12,977 bases of DNA from Cellvibrionales bacterium UBA1963 (lineage in GTDB: Bacteria; Pseudomonadota; Gammaproteobacteria; Pseudomonadales; UBA7434), in NCBI GenBank assembly GCA_002336035.1, contig DDED01000067.1, forward strand, positions 1 through 12,977. Reading direction: 5' to 3'. The position numbers and the translations under genes were made by a program. This document shows, in pieces, positions 6,557 to 12,977 of this stretch. The notes beneath the pieces are model-generated. The model did no database searches and was not told the DNA's origin. It was given only the letters and a program-made list of their open reading frames with translations. Each line of letters begins with the position of its first letter. Positions within the stretch are counted from its first letter, which is position 1.

Positions 6557-7585
6557 ATGCTGAGTACACGTGTGAGCCATATACCCACAGAACATCCTTT
6601 TGCACAATACATCCGTATTATCGGCAAGGGTAAGACCAGCCGACGTTCATTGACAATGACTGAAGCAATGGATGCAATGCATCATATTCTCAAAGGCGAC
6701 ATTGAGCCGATTCAATTAGGCGCCTTTTTAATGGTGCTTAGAGTCAAAGAAGAATCGGCAGAAGAAATTGCAGGATTTGTTATGGCCTGTAAAGCATCGA
6801 TAGCTTCACATGTTCCGCACAAGATGGTTCAACCCGATCTCGATTGGCCCTCTTATGCTGGAAAAAAGCGGCAACCACCTTGGTATATATTGACCGCATT
6901 GTTGCTTGCACAGTCAGGCCACCGCGTTTTTATGCATGGTAGCAAAGGCCATACCGCTAATCGACTGTATACTGAAACCGTCTTAAACGAATTAGGGATT
7001 CACATCGCATCAAACTGGAGCGATTGCCAACGGCAATTAGACACGCAAAACTTTAGCTACCTAGCACTTGAAACGATCTGTCCTGCATTGCAACACATCA
7101 TTGACCTCAAACCCCTGCTAGGTCTGCGGTCTCCCGTGCACACCTTGGTTCGCTTACTGAACCCTCTCGGTGCAGACACCAGCTTGCAGAGTGTGTTTCA
7201 TCCTTCCTACAGCCGCACTCACCATCAAGCAGCTTTATTACTCCATCAAAAAAATGCGGCGGTTTTTAAAGGCGAAGGTGGAGAAGTCGAATGCAGACCC
7301 TTTGCCAACGTAGAGGTCAATTGCATTGATCAACATCAGGCTGGCAGTTACACAATTCAACGTATCGTGACTCAACCGGAGGAACTGCCCGTTGAAACCG
7401 CTTCTCTAATCGCTCTTTGGCATGATAGCAAACCGAACAAGCAAGGCTTAGAAACCGTGTTAACCACTGCAGCAATAGCACTGTTAACTATGGGCTTGGC
7501 AGAGGACGTTGAATCAGGGTATCGGGTTGCCAAGCAATTATGGAAAGATCGAGCTGCGACAATCAATCAAACGTTTAACATTTAA
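6557..7585 (+). CDS. ybiB: YbiB/TrpD2-family protein (anthranilate phosphoribosyltransferase-like fold)
   Basis: A 342-residue protein with the fold of anthranilate phosphoribosyltransferase. The N-terminal helical domain includes FAQYIRIIGKGKTSRRSLT (15-33) and LKGDIEPIQLGAFLMVLRVK (45-64). The TrpD glycine-rich PRPP loop is replaced by PSYAGKKRQPPW (98-109), and the usual KHGNR segment by VFMHGSKGHTANR (124-136). PSY-x-G-x-KQ-like and KRQ residues are as in E. coli YbiB, which is reported to bind nucleic acid and to have no phosphoribosyltransferase activity. Role here is inferred from that homology and is not tryptophan synthesis; no trp gene is near. YbiB is LexA-regulated in E. coli, but no CTGT-N8-ACAG site is visible upstream. 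The ATG at 6557 has no clear Shine-Dalgarno sequence. It converges on galE with a gap of 19 bases. Confidence 0.82.
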   Translation: MLSTRVSHIPTEHPFAQYIRIIGKGKTSRRSLTMTEAMDAMHHILKGDIEPIQLGAFLMVLRVKEESAEEIAGFVMACKASIASHVPHKMVQPDLDWPSYAGKKRQPPWYILTALLLAQSGHRVFMHGSKGHTANRLYTETVLNELGIHIASNWSDCQRQLDTQNFSYLALETICPALQHIIDLKPLLGLRSPVHTLVRLLNPLGADTSLQSVFHPSYSRTHHQAALLLHQKNAAVFKGEGGEVECRPFANVEVNCIDQHQAGSYTIQRIVTQPEELPVETASLIALWHDSKPNKQGLETVLTTAAIALLTMGLAEDVESGYRVAKQLWKDRAATINQTFNI

Positions 7586-7604
7586 CACCGCGAAAACGCA
7601 TGCA

Positions 7605-8624
7605 TTAATGACCGTGGTAACCATTAGGATTTTTTGACTGCCATCGCCATGCGTCTCTTGCCATAGTCTCTAAATCGAGAACAGCTTGCCAATTTAACTC
7701 ATGTTTTGCGAGCGAGGAGTCAGCATAACAAATCGCTGCGTCACCAGGGCGCCGACCGACCAATTGGTAGGGAATAGTCTGTCCGCACGCCTTTTCAAAA
7801 GCAGCCACCATATCTAACACGGAGTAACCAATGCCAGTACCAAGGTTATAGGCCACGATACCAGGCTCACTCGCCAGCTTTCTTAATGCCGCAACGTGGC
7901 CTTTTGCTAAGTCTACAACATGAATATAATCACGCACACCCGTGCCGTCATGAGTAGGATAGTCACTGCCAAAGACCGATAAACGTTCAAGCTTTTTCAC
8001 AGCAACCTGTGAAATATAGGGCATAAGATTATTAGGAATATCTTTAGGATCTTCACCGATCAAACCGCTTTCGTGAGCACCAGCAGGATTAAAGTAACGA
8101 AGCAGAATTGTGTTCCAGCGAGCATCAGCAATGGCCAAATCACGCAGCATATCTTCAATAAATAGCTTACTGCGACCATAAGGGTTGACCGCAGAAAGTG
8201 GGAATTCTTCAGTAATAGGCACCGACTTTGGGTCACCATAGACTGTTGCCGAGGAGCTGAAAACAAGATTAAATAACTGATGCTTTTGCATTACAGCTAA
8301 CAACACTTGTGTGCCATAAATATTATTATCGTAATATTTCAACGGTTCTTTTACCGATTCACCGACCGCTTTTAAACCTGCAAAATGTATCACTGCTAAA
8401 AAGGAATGTTCACTGAATAGCTGGTCCAGTTGCGTTTGATCACGAATATCGGCCTGTTTGAAAACAACTGATCGGCCAGTAATCTGTTCAACTCTTGCCA
8501 ATGCTAGGGTGTCACTGTTACTGAGGTTATCAATTACCACGACATCATAACCAGCTAATAATAGTTCAACGCAACTGTGGCTGCCAATATAGCCTGCACC
8601 GCCTGTAACTAAAACCTCATTCAT
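7605..8624 (-). CDS. galE: UDP-glucose 4-epimerase
   Basis: A 339-residue extended SDR enzyme that interconverts UDP-glucose and UDP-galactose in the cytoplasm using tightly bound NAD. The N-terminus MNEVLVTGGAGYIGSH has the GxxGxxG motif (8-14). DNLSNS (32-37) follows the second strand and HFAGLKAVGES (80-90) is the conserved GalE segment. The catalytic residues Ser124, Tyr149 and Lys153 (NPYGRSK) fall at the same numbers as in E. coli GalE. LRYFNPAGAHESGLIGEDP and the C-terminal VGRRPGD, a UDP-binding segment, are also present, so the protein is complete. Minus-strand sequence before the ATG gives GCAGG nine bases upstream. No galT, galK or polysaccharide cluster is adjacent, so in this genome it most likely supplies UDP-galactose for surface polysaccharide rather than galactose catabolism; this is inference. 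Confidence 0.96.
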   Translation of the reverse strand: MNEVLVTGGAGYIGSHSCVELLLAGYDVVVIDNLSNSDTLALARVEQITGRSVVFKQADIRDQTQLDQLFSEHSFLAVIHFAGLKAVGESVKEPLKYYDNNIYGTQVLLAVMQKHQLFNLVFSSSATVYGDPKSVPITEEFPLSAVNPYGRSKLFIEDMLRDLAIADARWNTILLRYFNPAGAHESGLIGEDPKDIPNNLMPYISQVAVKKLERLSVFGSDYPTHDGTGVRDYIHVVDLAKGHVAALRKLASEPGIVAYNLGTGIGYSVLDMVAAFEKACGQTIPYQLVGRRPGDAAICYADSSLAKHELNWQAVLDLETMARDAWRWQSKNPNGYHGH

Positions 8625-8671
8625 TGGTGATTACCTGCCTCAAGATACACTAACATTGATAGAGCCATTTA

Positions 8672-8688
8672 TTTTCTATCATAGAAAA
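8672..8688. promoter_or_regulatory. Perfect 17-bp palindrome at the galE promoter, candidate operator
   Basis: TTTTCTAT-C-ATAGAAAA is a perfect inverted repeat with 8-bp arms around one central base. It lies 48 bases upstream of the galE start and overlaps the candidate -10 element. It does not match the GalR/GalS operator consensus. It could be a repressor site or chance symmetry in A+T-rich DNA. Confidence 0.4.
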
Positions 8689-8707
8689 AACAGCACTAAA
8701 AAGCCAA
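8678..8707 (-). promoter_or_regulatory. galE: Candidate sigma-70 promoter for galE
   Basis: On the minus strand, TTGGCT (8702-8707) and TATGAT (8678-8683) match the -35 and -10 consensus at four and five of six positions, with 18-base spacing. Transcription would start near 8671, giving a leader of about 45 bases. The -10 hexamer lies inside the palindrome at 8672-8688. Confidence 0.45.
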
Positions 8708-8839
8708 TCATTTAGCCATTCTAAACCTGAAAATATTTCTTACATCTATTATGATGACGAGAGTCCTGTCACAGTTAAATTTACTGTTCTTAGCTGCCCG
8801 CAGAAAAACTTACTTTATTAATATCAAAAAAACGCACTT

Positions 8840-9964
8840 ATGAGCATACCGTCTATTAATTTTGATCCTAACCAATACTCGCAACAATTGGATGAAAAAG
8901 TACGCTGGGTTTGCGAGTTGCTAGCCCCGTTGAAGCCTCCTCAGCCAAATATTTTTGAATCGCCCGCCATTCATTTTAGAATGCGAGCAGAATTTAGAAT
9001 ATGGCATGACAAGCAAACTGTCGTACCTCATTGTTTTTATGCCATGTTTGAACAACACAATCCTAAGCAACCCATAAGGGTTGATCACTACCCTATCGGC
9101 TCAACTCGCATGACCGTATTGATGCAACCCTTGCTAGATGCCATTAACGAATCCACTGTGTTGAGTCACAAGTTATTCCAACTTGAGTTTCTCACTACTT
9201 GCAGCGATGAGTGCTTAATTACCTTGATTTACCATCGCCAACTTGATGACGAGTGGTACCGTGCAGCATTAATATTAGAGCAAACCTTAAATATTCATAT
9301 TATTGGCCGCGCACGCAAACAACGGGTCGTCGTATCACGTGATTATGTTCATGAGTGCCTTCACATCGACGGCAAGGTGTTTCATTATTTACAGCAAGAG
9401 AATAGCTTTACTCAACCGAATGCCGCAATAAATCGACACATGATTAGCTGGGTCTGCAACGCGATAGATCAACAAAAAGATCGCGATCTACTTGAACTCT
9501 ATTGCGGTAACGGCAATTTTACTATTCCACTGTCTGCGTCTTTTCGGCACGTAATTGCAACGGAAATTGCAAAATCAAGTATTAAAATAGCCATTAAAAA
9601 CTGTGAACTTAATCAAGTAAAGAACATTAAATTTATTCGCCTAAGCGCTGAAGAAACAACCTCAGCACTGAATGAAGAACGCACATTTAGGCGTTTAGAG
9701 GGAATAGACTTGCCAAAATATGATTTTTCAACGGTATTCGTTGACCCTCCAAGAGCAGGCCTCGATGAAGCGACATTGCATCTAATTGCTCAATTTGAGA
9801 AGATTGTTTATATTTCTTGCAACCCGTTGACGCTGAACGACAATTTATGCGCGTTATCGCAATCTCATCAAATCATAGATTTTGCTATCTTTGACCAATT
9901 TCCCTATACCGATCATTGCGAAAGCGGTGTAATATTGAAAAAAATTCAATGTCCTGAACAGTAA
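8840..9964 (+). CDS. trmA: tRNA (uracil-5-)-methyltransferase
   Basis: A 374-residue SAM-dependent enzyme that makes 5-methyluridine at position 54 of the tRNA T-loop. The N-terminal domain has FRMRAEFRIWHD (46-57) and HYPIGSTRMTVLM (83-95), typical of TrmA. The methyltransferase domain has the SAM motif LLELYCGNGNFTIP (217-230), VDPPRAGLD (301-309, Asp302) and ISCNP (Cys327, the nucleophile). Near the end, HCESGVIL supplies Glu361, the general base. Each key residue is offset by three from E. coli TrmA (Asp299, Cys324, Glu358), and the length is close (366 in E. coli). No iron-sulfur Cys cluster or TRAM domain is present, separating it from RlmC, RlmD and RumA-like enzymes. No clear Shine-Dalgarno sequence precedes the ATG. 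It heads a probable operon with the two genes that follow at 32- and 36-base spacing. Confidence 0.95.
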   Translation: MSIPSINFDPNQYSQQLDEKVRWVCELLAPLKPPQPNIFESPAIHFRMRAEFRIWHDKQTVVPHCFYAMFEQHNPKQPIRVDHYPIGSTRMTVLMQPLLDAINESTVLSHKLFQLEFLTTCSDECLITLIYHRQLDDEWYRAALILEQTLNIHIIGRARKQRVVVSRDYVHECLHIDGKVFHYLQQENSFTQPNAAINRHMISWVCNAIDQQKDRDLLELYCGNGNFTIPLSASFRHVIATEIAKSSIKIAIKNCELNQVKNIKFIRLSAEETTSALNEERTFRRLEGIDLPKYDFSTVFVDPPRAGLDEATLHLIAQFEKIVYISCNPLTLNDNLCALSQSHQIIDFAIFDQFPYTDHCESGVILKKIQCPEQ

Positions 9965-9996
9965 TAACATTATCTATAAACCGAGAATAAACCGAT

Positions 9997-10293
9997 ATGC
10001 AAAATGCTCAATTAACTGAAGCTGAAATCAACTCTCAAGCCGCTCAATTAACCGATTGGCACCTTCAAGAGACCGGCTTAGTCCGACGATTTAAATTTTC
10101 TGACTTTAGCCTTGCCTTTAAATTCATGCAACAAGTTGCGATTTTAGCCGAACAAGCCAATCACCACCCAGAGTGGTTCAATGTCTACAACAAAGTCGAT
10201 ATCACATTAACCACACACGAATATCACGGTGTTAGCCAGCGAGATTTCGACTTGGCTAATGCCATTAACGGTATTGAATTAGGCATGCAATAA
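9997..10293 (+). CDS. Pterin-4a-carbinolamine dehydratase (4a-hydroxytetrahydrobiopterin dehydratase)
   Basis: A 98-residue small cytoplasmic enzyme that dehydrates 4a-hydroxytetrahydropterin after aromatic amino acid hydroxylation, allowing pterin recycling. The motif EQANHHPEWFNVYNKVDITL (52-71) contains the His-His-Pro (56-58) of the PCD/DCoH active site, and THEYHGVSQRDFDLANAI follows as in the family, with Asp83 conserved. Length is typical. The ATG has only a weak purine-rich sequence (CGAGAATAAA) upstream. It lies 32 bases after trmA and 36 before the ytfJ-like gene, so co-transcription is likely. No phenylalanine hydroxylase gene (phhA) is in the window, so its partner enzyme must be elsewhere or it acts in another pterin-dependent pathway such as molybdopterin metabolism. 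Confidence 0.93.
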   Translation: MQNAQLTEAEINSQAAQLTDWHLQETGLVRRFKFSDFSLAFKFMQQVAILAEQANHHPEWFNVYNKVDITLTTHEYHGVSQRDFDLANAINGIELGMQ

Positions 10294-10329
10294 AAAGATA
10301 CAATTAATCAATGAGATAGGCCCTTCATT

Positions 10330-10947
10330 ATGCAGCTACTTTTAACATCAATCGCGTCATTAGCACGGCTCTTTAGCCCCATAAAAAAGGCATCTCATGG
10401 CGTGTTTATCGTTCTGATGCTGACCTATTGTACGTACGTGTCTGCCATTGAACTGCAAACTGCCCTGCCGCAACTAACAATAAAAAGTTACGGTGAGATT
10501 ATTTTAAACAACAATAAAGCAACTTTTAACGATTGGTCCTCACATCAACTGACTGGAAAAGTTACTCTTTTGCAGGTTTTAGCGGCGTCACAAAAAGCAG
10601 CCGATTTGAATAAACGCTATCTTGATCAGTTTAGTGCCCGCTTTGAAGCTAACACGAATGTTGACTCAGCAACCATTATTGTTAGCGACAACATCCCTGG
10701 TATGCTAGGTGGTTTTGTCAAAAAGGAATTGAAAAAAAATAAGCTGTTGCACCCCAGAGCAATTATGGTCAATGATAAAAAAGCACTCACCAGAAAAAAC
10801 TGGCAGCTCCCTGAAGCTCAAGCTATTCTAATGTTGCTTGATCATAGAGGGATCGTTCAAAGCTACCATGAGGGCATATTATCGTCAGAGCAGGAAGCAA
10901 TGTGGTTATCAAAAACCGAGCAACTGTTGAAACAAGCCATGGAATAA
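10330..10947 (+). CDS. ytfJ: YtfJ-family periplasmic protein (thioredoxin-like fold, no redox cysteines)
   Basis: A 205-residue exported protein. A long basic N-region (to Lys20) precedes a hydrophobic core (24-36), and Val-Ser-Ala at 37-39 is the likely signal peptidase site. The mature part matches E. coli YtfJ in order: GEIILNNN, FNDWSSHQLTGKVTLLQVLA (66-85), ATIIVSDNIPGM (114-125), WQL at 158-160, LLDHRGIVQ (169-177) and a C-terminal helix. The family has a thioredoxin-like fold but no CxxC, and this protein has no cysteine after the signal sequence, so a redox role is unlikely. The biological function of YtfJ is not established. The start is 36 bases after the dehydratase gene with GAGATAGG about nine bases before the ATG. 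Its stop lies three bases from the stop of the convergent HELLH gene, with no terminator between them. Confidence 0.82.
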   Translation: MQLLLTSIASLARLFSPIKKASHGVFIVLMLTYCTYVSAIELQTALPQLTIKSYGEIILNNNKATFNDWSSHQLTGKVTLLQVLAASQKAADLNKRYLDQFSARFEANTNVDSATIIVSDNIPGMLGGFVKKELKKNKLLHPRAIMVNDKKALTRKNWQLPEAQAILMLLDHRGIVQSYHEGILSSEQEAMWLSKTEQLLKQAME

Positions 10948-10950
10948 ATG

Positions 10951-12192
10951 TTATACGCCGATACAAGTGACACAGCTTGCGGCTACCAATTGTCCGACAT
11001 GGCTGCGTCGACTTGGCCGCGGTTGCTGATCATGTGATGACATCGCTTGATAAATTTCTCTTTCTAGAGAGATCACTTTTCTCTCATGTCGATGTGGGTA
11101 CGACGTTGTGTTCATACCACCCATACGAATGAACTCTTGAGTATCAGTTAACGCTAATTTAGCATGCAATAATTCATGCAAGAAACCATCAACAGGGCTT
11201 GCCATGCATTGTCTCGCATCCTCTAGGCAACTTGCGTGCGAAGAAAAAACCGCAGCAGACCGACTATCAAAATAGATTTTAACCCGATTAACGGTGAATC
11301 GACCGCCTTTCACTTCTGTACGAAAATCACCGGCTTTATAATGTATTGACCAAGGCTGATCACTTAAGCCCACTAACAATTCAAAGGCTTCAGGGCGAGC
11401 AGCAATATACGCTGCCATCGACTGAATATCATCTGCAAGATAAATAGGATCTTTAGCACTTTTTATCCATTTTTTTGACAGCAATTGAAAAGCTTGATCG
11501 AACTTAACTGAAGAATATTCACTCATGCCCTCATCGTGATTATCCGCATGCAACGACAATGAATCATCAGAATGTTGATGATCTGATGTGGCGCCCTCCA
11601 AGCCTTCGGTATTGATTTCATGTTGGCTGAAAAGGCCTAAATGATTCACTATTGACGATTCGCCGTGGATACTGCTTGCATAAACTATTTGCGCTCTAAC
11701 TTGAGCCTTAGCAGCTATTTCATTTGCAACCACCGAGACGTTGTGCATAAAAATACTTGAAGCAACTAGCTTAATCGACACTAACGCAAGGCGTTGGCGT
11801 CTATCGATATCAACTTTGACACTGACTTTACGACGGTCTTCTAATAAGACCCAACCCGCTTCTTGTGCGAAAGCCTGAAGTTCGATGAAGGTATCGGGCT
11901 TGTTTTGAGCAAATGTGGCGTGATAGATCATCGTCTGCTGGCCGTCGACAAGACAAAGCTTAATGGCATTATTAACTCGATAAAACATAAAATCTGAACT
12001 GAAAAAAGCGATACGTAAGCGCTGGATCTGATCGAATTGCGAACTGTTAAAAAGAGCGCTAAATAGACTGTTTATTGAGCAGTAGCGATGGTAGCCATGA
12101 CTTAGTGCTACGAATAAGCACTGTTTTGCTTCCGCAAAAAAAGCGAACAAGGTATTGACTAACTTAAGGTAAGGCATTAAAAGATATAACAT
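10951..12192 (-). CDS. Unrecognised protein with HELLH zinc-metallopeptidase motif
   Basis: A 413-residue protein of unknown family. Residues 1-200 are hydrophobic in patches with no clear signal peptide or domain. A His/Asp/Ser-rich linker (about 203-225) follows, then a better-ordered C-terminal part (about 228-413). That part contains HELLHAKL (His339, Glu340, His343), the HExxH zinc site of zincin peptidases, preceded by KIYFDSRSAAVF and by a Cys322/Cys329 pair. Further on is ERKVISLEREIY, where Glu377 or Glu379 could be the third zinc ligand of a gluzincin. The C-terminus has RPSRRSH and Ser-Cys-Val-Thr-Cys (Cys407/Cys410). Protease activity is inferred from the motif only. The ATG at 12192 has AGGA ten bases upstream and an in-frame TAG five codons before it. 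An OmpA-domain gene lies upstream on the same strand, which suggests an envelope or cell-wall role. Confidence 0.6.
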   Translation of the reverse strand: MLYLLMPYLKLVNTLFAFFAEAKQCLFVALSHGYHRYCSINSLFSALFNSSQFDQIQRLRIAFFSSDFMFYRVNNAIKLCLVDGQQTMIYHATFAQNKPDTFIELQAFAQEAGWVLLEDRRKVSVKVDIDRRQRLALVSIKLVASSIFMHNVSVVANEIAAKAQVRAQIVYASSIHGESSIVNHLGLFSQHEINTEGLEGATSDHQHSDDSLSLHADNHDEGMSEYSSVKFDQAFQLLSKKWIKSAKDPIYLADDIQSMAAYIAARPEAFELLVGLSDQPWSIHYKAGDFRTEVKGGRFTVNRVKIYFDSRSAAVFSSHASCLEDARQCMASPVDGFLHELLHAKLALTDTQEFIRMGGMNTTSYPHRHERKVISLEREIYQAMSSHDQQPRPSRRSHVGQLVAASCVTCIGV

Positions 12193-12382
12193 TTTAATTA
12201 AATCCTAGGAAATTAAAGCGTATTCATCGTCTCATGTTTAAGTTTAGCCAAGAAGACAGGCGCTTCAACGTCTGGCAATCACTTCTGCCAACCAGTTCGC
12301 ATTTTAGATTGAAATAATTAGACGCTACTCAGGAGGGGAAAACACTAGCGGAATCAACCCACGCTCACTGACTGCGCGCAGG

Positions 12383-12401
12383 CCACAAGGATCTATTGTG
12401 G
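12383..12401 (-). repeat. Short inverted repeat after the OmpA-domain gene
   Basis: CCACAA (12383-12388) pairs perfectly with TTGTGG (12396-12401) across a seven-base loop, starting eleven bases after the OmpA-gene stop. No T-run follows on the minus strand, so it is not an intrinsic terminator and transcription may continue into the HELLH gene. The 219-base gap between the two genes shows no other convincing gene, promoter or RNA. Confidence 0.35.
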
Positions 12402-12411
12402 GTCAAAGGGG

Positions 12412-12977
12412 CTATTCAAGCTCAACATGCACGCGCCGGTTATAGGCTCGACCGGCGTCAGTTACATTTGATTTTGCCGGTAAAGACTCACCAAACGCAT
12501 GAGTTTCAAATACGCTGGGAGCAATGCCCTGACCTTTTAAGTAGTCTGCAGTTGACGTCGTTCTTCGCGCTGACAGCACCAAGTTATAAGCAATGGTGCC
12601 GACATTATCTGCATGACCAGAAAGCACTACCCGATCAAAACGATCCTCTTGAAGAATAAATGAAGCGACACGATTCAATCGATCTTGAGAGGCCAAGGTA
12701 ATCGCTGACGAATCAAAATCGAAGTGAATGAGGCTTGATGCTAATACTTCTAAATCGGTCTCAGCACAGTCATCGTCATCTTTTGCCTCGTCTTTGTCAC
12801 GGTAGGCACAGGGCAATTTAAGGCTTTGATCGGTTGAAACCAATCCTAACGACGATGAACTGTTATCATTTAATCCGGTGGATACACTGCCTGGGACATT
12901 GATATTTACAGGCATTTTAAATTCTGGGGGCTCAGGCTGAATAATAGCTGGGAATACAGCTTCAATATTTCCCCACG
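12412..12977 (-). CDS. OmpA-domain outer-membrane/peptidoglycan-binding protein, C-terminal part, truncated by window edge
   Basis: The frame is open from the right edge to the stop at 12412 (188 full codons visible). The ATG at 12915 is internal: there is no ribosome binding site before it, and the upstream sequence (PAIIQPEPPEFKMPVNINVP across that Met) reads as normal protein. The last 110 residues or so form an OmpA-like domain: LIHFDFDSSAI, VLSGHADNVGT, YNLVLSARRT, DYLKGQGI, AFGESLP and GRAYNRRVHVELE. These include the Asp and Arg expected to bind the diaminopimelate of peptidoglycan. Before it lies an acidic stretch (DKDEAKDDDD) between two cysteines about 14 residues apart, possibly a disulfide loop or a degenerate calcium-binding segment. 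Its overall architecture cannot be told because the N-terminus is missing. Confidence 0.85.
   Translation of the reverse strand, partial: WGNIEAVFPAIIQPEPPEFKMPVNINVPGSVSTGLNDNSSSSLGLVSTDQSLKLPCAYRDKDEAKDDDDCAETDLEVLASSLIHFDFDSSAITLASQDRLNRVASFILQEDRFDRVVLSGHADNVGTIAYNLVLSARRTTSTADYLKGQGIAPSVFETHAFGESLPAKSNVTDAGRAYNRRVHVELE

Noticed and set aside
6557..7585. Calling the TrpD-like gene anthranilate phosphoribosyltransferase (trpD)
   Set aside because: The PRPP-binding glycine loop and KHGNR segment of TrpD are replaced by YbiB-type sequence, and no other tryptophan gene is nearby.
8761..8839. Promoter for trmA with a TATTAA-like -10 close to the start codon
   Set aside because: Several A/T-rich hexamers fit poorly and none has a good -35 at proper spacing, so no specific site can be supported.
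12396..12659. 87-codon plus-strand open frame opposite the OmpA-domain gene
   Set aside because: Antisense shadow of the conserved OmpA domain.

Overview
The window looks like chromosomal DNA of a gammaproteobacterium, probably free-living and perhaps marine. The YccA, YbiB/TrpD2, TrmA, YtfJ and GalE homologues together are typical of that class. The base composition is moderately A+T-rich by eye, and genus cannot be told from sequence alone. No tRNA, rRNA, insertion sequence, phage gene or CRISPR array was seen. Gene density is high, strands alternate often, and several neighbours converge tightly.

Layout from left to right. (1) Positions 1-263: the 3' end of a cyclophilin-type peptidyl-prolyl isomerase with a C-terminal anchor. 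It overlaps tail to tail with a small DUF4149 membrane protein (260-643, minus). (2) Positions 839-1747: an extended short-chain dehydrogenase, converging on a secreted protein made of three tandem cupredoxin domains (1775-2851, minus). Upstream of that on the same strand is a ScsB/DsbD-type thiol:disulfide reductase (3041-5293, minus). (3) Positions 5294-5771: a long divergent intergenic region with a plausible promoter and leader for a YccA-type Bax-inhibitor-1 membrane protein (5772-6440), which ends in a clear terminator. (4) Positions 6557-7585: a YbiB/TrpD2 protein, converging on galE (7605-8624, minus). The galE promoter region holds a perfect 17-bp palindrome. (5) Positions 8840-10947: a probable operon of trmA, a pterin-4a-carbinolamine dehydratase gene and a ytfJ-like gene. 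(6) Positions 10951-12977, minus: an unrecognised protein with an HELLH zinc-protease motif and, upstream of it, the C-terminal end of an OmpA-domain protein that runs off the right edge.

Most genes are ordinary housekeeping or envelope genes. Two areas deserve attention. The first is the envelope redox/copper neighbourhood at 1.8-5.3 kb. There, a triple cupredoxin with three complete predicted type-1 copper sites and a C-terminal sorting-like anchor lies just downstream of an ScsB-like reductase, a family linked to copper tolerance. The second is the HELLH protein beside the OmpA-domain gene at the right edge. The truncated cyclophilin at the left edge also ends in a VP-type motif, a membrane segment and basic residues, so two candidate substrates of a C-terminal sorting system occur in this short stretch. 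No sorting enzyme is visible here. I see no complete novel multi-gene defence or mobile system.
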